Positions 32,338-35,854 of a stretch of DNA of 35,854 nt are shown piece by piece. How positions within the stretch are numbered: position 1 is the stretch's first letter; every line of letters begins with the position of its first letter. The DNA is from Bacteroidaceae bacterium (lineage in GTDB: Bacteria > Bacteroidota > Bacteroidia > Bacteroidales > Bacteroidaceae). The stretch spans positions 1-35,854 of the forward strand of contig JAILDV010000064.1 of the NCBI GenBank assembly GCA_024688885.1, read 5' to 3'. The notes under the pieces are model-generated. The model searched no databases. It worked only from the letters and a program-made list of their open reading frames with translations, and was not told where the DNA came from. Both the position numbers and the translations under genes were made by a program.

Positions 32338-33777
32338 ATGGCAGACAACAACATTCAGCGCAGTATTACGACTGCAACGGCTCGCAAACTGGCGAACACC
32401 ACCAAAACGCCCCCTCAGATGGGCAGTATCACACCGAGACTTCTCCTCAAGCTCCTTCCTTGGCAGCAGGTGGAGAGTGGCACCTATCGCGTGAACCGCA
32501 CGAAAGTGGAACTGAAGAAGGCTGAACGCATAGAGATTCAGTACTTCGATGGCGTTCCCAGCTTCACGGCGAAGAATCTTCGTGCCATCCCGCTCTTCCA
32601 GAATATTGACCAGGAGATTGTGGCACGTTTGGCTCGCAATTTCGTTCCTGTAGAGGTGGCTCGTAGCAAGAACCTCGTCACTCAGGGTAAGGACAAACAG
32701 CGTTTCTTCATCGTGGCAAGTGGTCAGGCTGAGGTTATCAGCACGGGTACTCACGGCGAGGAACTTCGCATTGCCTTGCTTGGTGCAGGTGAATATTTCG
32801 GTGAAGCAGACCTTCTGAGTGCTGCAGAATCTACTGTCAGCGTGCGCTCAGTCACCAACTCCGTATTCCTTGTGCTCGACACTCCCGTGTTGGAGTCTCT
32901 CATCGAGGAAATTCCAGACTTCCGTGCGCAGTTTAACAATGCTGTTGATAAGCAACTCCGTCTCAAAGCAACCGTCAATGAGCATGGCGAGAAGCACATC
33001 GATCTCGTGAGCGGTCATGAGGAAGACAATGTCATCCCTGAAACTTACATCGACTACGAGGAGAATCCTACAGAATATTCACTGAACACCTTGCAGACGG
33101 TAGTGCGTGTACACACCCGTGTGAGCGATCTTTACAATGCTCCCTACAACCAGCTCGAACAGCAGCTGCGTCTCTCCATCGATTCTATCAAGGAACGTCA
33201 GGAATGGGAACTCATCAACAACGCCAAGTTTGGTCTTCTTGCTCAGGCAGCTCCTGGGTATAAGATCAGCGCTCGCTATGGTGCACCAACACCAGACGAC
33301 CTCGACGAACTCCTCTCTCTCGTATGGAAAGAGCCTGCATTCTTCATTGCCAACCCACGTGCCATTGCTGCTTTCGAACGTGAGTGCACTTGGCGTGGTG
33401 TACCCCCTGTGGCTATTGATCTTTTCGGCACGAAAGTCATCACTTGGCGTGGTGTGCCAATCATCCCATCCGACAAGGTGGAGGTGAAGGGACAGTACCT
33501 GACCAATCGTGGCGTGGGTACCACTGAGATCATTCTTGTCCGTGTGGGTGAAAAAGAGCAGGGTGTAGTAGGTCTGCATCAGGCAGGTATCCCTGGCGAA
33601 ATTGCTCCAAGCCTCTCGGCACGTCTGATGGGACTTGACCAGTATGGTGTGGCAAGCTACTTGCTCACCAAGTACTTCAGCCTTGCTTCTCTTACCGACG
33701 ATGCCATCGCCGTTCTGGAGAACGTGGAGGTAGGGTACTACCACGACTATCAGCACAGAAACAAGATTGAAAAGTAA
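32338..33777 (+). CDS. Family 2B encapsulin shell protein with inserted cNMP-binding-like domain
   Basis: This 479-residue protein is a HK97-fold encapsulin that should assemble into a protein nanocompartment. It matches Family 2B in order: the N-terminal arm (SITTATARKLANTTKTPPQM, 9-28), then LLPWQQVESGTYRVNR, a cyclic-nucleotide-binding-like domain at about 81-200 (FFIVASGQAEVI, YFGEADLL), then the shell core VHTRVSDLYNAPYNQLEQQL (258-277), KERQEWELINN, GAPTPDDLDELL, FIANPRAIAAFERECTWRGV, GVVGLHQAGIPGEIAPSLSA and VLENVEVG. The phosphate-binding Arg of canonical CRP-type domains is not seen after Glu156 (ESTVSVRS), so cNMP binding is doubtful. Next gene downstream is the presumed cargo. Confidence 0.92.
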   Translation: MADNNIQRSITTATARKLANTTKTPPQMGSITPRLLLKLLPWQQVESGTYRVNRTKVELKKAERIEIQYFDGVPSFTAKNLRAIPLFQNIDQEIVARLARNFVPVEVARSKNLVTQGKDKQRFFIVASGQAEVISTGTHGEELRIALLGAGEYFGEADLLSAAESTVSVRSVTNSVFLVLDTPVLESLIEEIPDFRAQFNNAVDKQLRLKATVNEHGEKHIDLVSGHEEDNVIPETYIDYEENPTEYSLNTLQTVVRVHTRVSDLYNAPYNQLEQQLRLSIDSIKERQEWELINNAKFGLLAQAAPGYKISARYGAPTPDDLDELLSLVWKEPAFFIANPRAIAAFERECTWRGVPPVAIDLFGTKVITWRGVPIIPSDKVEVKGQYLTNRGVGTTEIILVRVGEKEQGVVGLHQAGIPGEIAPSLSARLMGLDQYGVASYLLTKYFSLASLTDDAIAVLENVEVGYYHDYQHRNKIEK

Positions 33778-33782
33778 TGGCA

Positions 33783-33880
33783 TTTACCATTTGACTATTC
33801 ACAATGTACAATTCGAGGCTAATGCGATGCATACAATCCGTATACTAAATGGTACATTGTACATTGTTAAATTGTAAATA
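33783..33880. repeat. Palindromic repeat between the encapsulin and cysteine desulfurase genes
   Basis: ACAATGTACA at the left pairs with TGTACATTGT at the right, and the right side ends with TTAAATTGTAAATAAAAT, nearly as at 30240-30262. The loop (GCTAATGCGATGCAT) is a degenerate form of the shared core. It fills the 126-bp gap. Confidence 0.65.
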
Positions 33881-33903
33881 AAATAGATTGTACTTAGAAT
33901 AAG

Positions 33904-35577
33904 ATGTATTTGAACGAATTAGATAATTTCCACTTTGACTTGCCAAGCTTGGGAACAGCACCGCAAGTGGCAGTGCCGAACGAGGCAACCGACGAGTTGG
34001 ACTTGTCTGCATTGCCGCTGCCTACGACACCCGCTGTGCCAGGTGGAGGAGCAGGAGTGCCGGGTGGAGGTGGTGAGGTCCTGCCAGAAGGCAGTGTGGA
34101 GGATTATCCACAGATAGGAAGCCTCAGTCCTGCTGACACGGAACTCTTCAAGGGAGTCATTGCCAAATACTTTGCGGAGGATATATCTTCTTACGAAGCA
34201 CCTTCACGTGTCGTTCCTTCCCATGCTTCAACGGAAGAAGGAGGGGATGATGTGGAGCCTGAGAAGAAGAACTGCCTCCTGAAAGACAATGGTTTTGGCA
34301 TTGGCATTCCCGAGACGGAGATTGTCAAGAACCTTCAGTACGAGGAGGTGGATACGGTGAACACCACCGAGATTCGTAAGCAGTTCCCCATTCTGCATCA
34401 GAAGGTGAACGGGCACGACCTCGTCTGGTTCGACAATGGTGCCACCACCCAGAAGCCCCTGAGGGTGATTGACGGATTGAGCCACTTCTACAAGACGGAC
34501 TACTCCAACATTCACCGTGGCGCACACACGCTGGCAGCACGAAGCACCGACCAGTATGAGGCTGCACGTGAGAAGGTGGCACGTTTCATCAACGCCCCTG
34601 CCAAAGAGAATATCCTCTTCGTGCGCGGCACCACAGAGGGCATCAACCTCGTGGCACACACCTTCGGGTCGAAGTTCTTGGAGGAAGGCGACAACGTCAT
34701 CGTCTCCACCCTCGACCACCACGCCAACATCGTGCCTTGGCAGCAGGTGTGCAAGCAGCAGAAGGCTGAACTCCGTGCCATCCCCATCGACAAGAACGGC
34801 GACCTCATCCTCAGCGAACTCGAACGCCTCATCACGCCACGCACCAAGTTCGTCAGCGTGGGGCATGTGAACAACACCTTCGGCACCATCAACGACGTGG
34901 CAAGCATCATCCGCACCGCTCATGCGCACAACATCCCCGTGCTCATCGATGGTGCCCAGAGCATTGCCCACACTAAAGTGGATGTGCAACAATTGGATGC
35001 AGACTTCTTTGTCTTCTCAGGACACAAGATTTATGGTCCATCGGGCATCGGTGTGGTGTATGGAAAGAAAGAATGGCTCGAACAGCTCCCACCATGGCAG
35101 GGTGGAGGCAACATGATTAAGGATGTGACCATCGAGCGCACAGAGTTCAATGTGCCTCCAGCCCGATTCGAGGCTGGCACACCCAACATTGCCGATGCCA
35201 TCGGACTCGGTTATGCACTCGACTTCGTGCAGAGTGTGGGCATCCACAACATCGAACACCACGAACATGAACTGACGGAATATGCACGTCAGCAAATCGG
35301 CCGCATCCCAGGCATCACCATCATGGGCAATCCGAAGAAGCGTGTGAGCGTCATCTCGCTCGACATCCCGGGCATCCCTGCCCCGCAAGTGGGACAACTG
35401 CTCGACAAGGAAGGCATAGCCGTCCGTGCAGGTCACCACTGCGCCCAGCCAGCCCTCCGAGCACTTGGCTACGAGATGTCAGTGCGTCCCACCTTCGCCG
35501 TCTATAATACAAAAGAAGAAGTTGATCGCTTGGTTATCGCTCTTCAAAAGATTGTAGCAGATGTGCAGAAAAGATAA
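33904..35577 (+). CDS. SufS-type cysteine desulfurase with long N-terminal extension (probable encapsulin cargo)
   Basis: This 557-residue protein has a catalytic part (about 150-557) that is a group II cysteine desulfurase: it takes sulfur from L-cysteine, forming a persulfide on Cys513 (RAGHHCAQP), with PLP on Lys375 (FSGHKIYGPSG) and the TLDHHANIVPW segment. The first ~145 residues are extra to the SufS family and low in complexity: DLPSLG, LDLSALPLP, a Gly/Pro-rich PAVPGGGAGVPGGGGEVLP linker, and a short helix LFKGVIAKYFAED. Long disordered N-terminal extensions target cysteine desulfurases into Family 2 encapsulins (Synechococcus SrpI system). It lies directly after the shell gene and ends the operon at the terminator 35629-35668. 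Confidence 0.92.
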   Translation: MYLNELDNFHFDLPSLGTAPQVAVPNEATDELDLSALPLPTTPAVPGGGAGVPGGGGEVLPEGSVEDYPQIGSLSPADTELFKGVIAKYFAEDISSYEAPSRVVPSHASTEEGGDDVEPEKKNCLLKDNGFGIGIPETEIVKNLQYEEVDTVNTTEIRKQFPILHQKVNGHDLVWFDNGATTQKPLRVIDGLSHFYKTDYSNIHRGAHTLAARSTDQYEAAREKVARFINAPAKENILFVRGTTEGINLVAHTFGSKFLEEGDNVIVSTLDHHANIVPWQQVCKQQKAELRAIPIDKNGDLILSELERLITPRTKFVSVGHVNNTFGTINDVASIIRTAHAHNIPVLIDGAQSIAHTKVDVQQLDADFFVFSGHKIYGPSGIGVVYGKKEWLEQLPPWQGGGNMIKDVTIERTEFNVPPARFEAGTPNIADAIGLGYALDFVQSVGIHNIEHHEHELTEYARQQIGRIPGITIMGNPKKRVSVISLDIPGIPAPQVGQLLDKEGIAVRAGHHCAQPALRALGYEMSVRPTFAVYNTKEEVDRLVIALQKIVADVQKR

Positions 35578-35628
35578 CATGGAACTTCTATGATAAGGCT
35601 ATATGCCAAAAGATGAAGTTTTTTGTCC

Positions 35629-35668
35629 GCCCCATTGCTGTCTGTGAAGATAGCATGGGGCTCTTTTT
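35629..35668 (+). terminator. Intrinsic terminator of the sulfur/encapsulin operon
   Basis: Stem GCCCCATTGCTGTCT / AGATAGCATGGGGC (one bulge, one mismatch) with loop GTGA, followed by TCTTTTTC. The next bases (35669-35705) are simple TTTTCACTTTTAAC units. Confidence 0.82.
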
Positions 35669-35737
35669 CATTCTTTCATTTTTCACTTTTAACTTTTCAC
35701 TTTGATAATGATGATCACTAGTGTCTCTTAATATATG

Positions 35738-35854
35738 TTAATCAAATTTGAAGTCAAAATAGAGTTGCCCATCATCCGGCTTGGCAGTCTCTTTGAGAGG
35801 CTTGAACAGGTCTTGGATGCTGTCCGTGGTGAGCGCAGACTTGCCAAGGATACG
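35738..35854 (-). CDS. C-terminal end of an unidentified protein (runs off the window)
   Basis: The minus strand is open from the window edge to TAA at 35738-35740 and encodes 38 residues, including LTTDSIQDLFKPLKETAK and ending GQLYFDFKFD. Codon use looks coding and the aromatic/acidic end is strand-like, but the fragment is too short for a family call. It converges on the encapsulin operon. Confidence 0.5.
   Translation of the reverse strand, partial: RILGKSALTTDSIQDLFKPLKETAKPDDGQLYFDFKFD

Noticed and set aside
32338-33777. Encapsulin ORF as a CRP-type transcription factor
   Set aside because: Only the inserted middle domain is cNMP-like; there is no DNA-binding helix-turn-helix, and the flanking sequence matches the Family 2B shell.

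Overview
The window looks like a chromosomal segment of a Bacteroidota bacterium, most likely a Prevotella-like member of the Bacteroidales. The reasons are the promoter type (TTTG, about 20 bp, then TAnnTTTG; most often TACCTTTGCACC), a SusC/SusD pair, a PorT protein of the type IX secretion system, many lipoproteins with an SCSxDDD start, secreted GH51 and GH29 glycosidases, and weak or absent Shine-Dalgarno sequences. I see no transposase, integrase, phage gene or CRISPR array.

Layout. 1-3190 (minus): porT, a GT2 glycosyltransferase, radC and a DUF59/SufT-like Fe-S assembly gene in one run. 3291-5135 (plus): proC, tRNA-Leu(CAA) and a LolA-like exported protein. 5153-8616 (minus): an OprC-like (copper-type) TonB receptor followed by a dicarboxylate/amino-acid symporter. 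8779-11486 (minus): a GH51 arabinofuranosidase. 11525-12642 (minus): a lipoprotein with two YtkA-like segments. 12863-15569 (minus): an NhaC-type antiporter overlapping a CyuA-type cysteine desulfidase. 15607-17956 (minus): a TonB receptor plus an HMA metal-binding protein whose gene is frameshifted inside its CxxC motif. 18020-24730 (minus): a PstS-like binding protein, SusC, SusD and a small lipoprotein. 24802-26695 (minus): a GH29 fucosidase. 26904-35668 (plus): a response regulator followed by a sulfur-metabolism cluster. 35738-35854 (minus): the last codons of a gene that runs off the window.

The main discovery candidate is the sulfur cluster at 27656-35577. It encodes a trans-sulfuration PLP enzyme, cysteine synthase, a ThiS-like sulfur carrier with residues beyond its Gly-Gly tail, a ThiF/MoeB-like E1, a DsrE-like protein, a TusA-like protein, a JAMM protease, a Family 2B encapsulin shell protein carrying a cNMP-binding-like domain, and a SufS-type cysteine desulfurase with a ~145-residue Pro/Gly-rich N-terminal extension typical of encapsulin cargo. 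Read together, this suggests a protein nanocompartment holding a cysteine desulfurase (and perhaps a sulfur store), wired to a thiocarboxylate carrier relay for making cysteine and homocysteine.

The second theme is a set of palindromic elements. GC-rich ~80-bp palindromes sit in frame inside three unrelated genes (DUF59, symporter, OprC-like receptor), and a differently armed one sits in frame inside the glycosyltransferase. Several of these, and some intergenic hairpins, share a CCATGCGG-type core. They resemble, by analogy, the Rickettsia palindromic elements that insert into proteins. A third theme is a promoter module: four outer-membrane or lipoprotein transcription units carry TGGTA exactly 50 nt upstream of the -7 box.
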